A stretch of 5,578 nucleotides of DNA from Desulfobacteraceae bacterium (GTDB lineage: Bacteria; Desulfobacterota; DSM-4660; Desulfatiglandales; Desulfatiglandaceae). How positions within the stretch are numbered: the stretch's first letter is position 1; each line of letters starts with the position of its first letter. Below, piece after piece: positions 5,531-5,578 of this stretch. The stretch is taken from assembly GCA_030632525.1 (NCBI GenBank), contig DAOVUP010000131.1:1-5578 (forward strand), written 5' to 3'. Position numbers and translations under genes: made by a program. The notes below the pieces were generated by a model. That model was not told the origin of the DNA, made no database searches, and saw only the letters and a list, made by a program, of their open reading frames with translations.

Positions 5531-5578
5531 ATTGATGCTAACTGTGTTGAGTTATTTACTTATTTAGTGTCTGAACGA

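Noticed and set aside
4650..5567. 305-codon plus-strand open frame
   Set aside because: It lies antisense to the whole EcsC coding region, has alanine/serine-rich mirror-translation composition and no recognisable domain; EcsC motifs on the other strand are clear.

Overview
The window looks like chromosome from a Gram-negative bacterium of moderate GC content. The gene set (short single-domain QueF, DUF62 SAM hydrolase, EcsC-family protein, PlsC joined to a periplasmic LolA-like domain) and the intergenic repeats (a GTCATTCCCGCG palindrome and short AATC-core tandem arrays) best fit the Desulfobacterota (former Deltaproteobacteria). That assignment is an inference from gene style; there is no rRNA or other marker to fix it.

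Layout, left to right. (1) 1-1345, minus strand: a probable small ORF, queF (queuosine/7-deazaguanine pathway) and an EamA/DMT-type membrane transporter that runs off the left edge. They are closely packed: the small ORF and queF share a TAATG stop/start, and queF and the transporter are 26 nt apart. (2) About 1346-1574: a divergent intergenic region with candidate promoters on both strands and a hairpin over the ribosome binding site of the next gene. (3) 1575-2384, plus strand: a complete S-adenosylmethionine hydrolase (DUF62). Its 3' end overlaps by 30 bp the 3' end of (4) 2355-2657, minus strand, a small HNH endonuclease-type protein. (5) 2658-2795: a repeat-rich spacer holding a REP-like palindrome and an 8-bp tandem array. 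(6) 2796-4385, minus strand: one uninterrupted 529-codon frame with a complete PlsC acyltransferase followed by a signal-peptide-like segment and a LolA-like domain. (7) 4386-4540: a spacer with a 25-codon ORF resembling the first residues of RhuM-family proteins, its stop codon overlapping the plsC ribosome binding site. (8) 4541-5320, minus strand: an EcsC-family protein. (9) 5321-5578: non-coding as far as I can see, with a 15-bp palindrome and a 7-bp tandem array.

How the genes relate. The small ORF, queF and the transporter are probably one operon; the transporter's substrate is unknown and need not be linked to queuosine. The ecsC, plsC-lolA and HNH genes are co-directional but separated by 138-155 nt gaps, so co-transcription is possible but unproven. 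The most unusual item is the PlsC/LolA-like open frame. It is either a real fusion of phosphatidic-acid synthesis with a periplasmic lipid-carrier-like domain, or two genes whose separating stop codon is missing. No CRISPR array, tRNA, rRNA, insertion sequence or obvious defence operon is visible.
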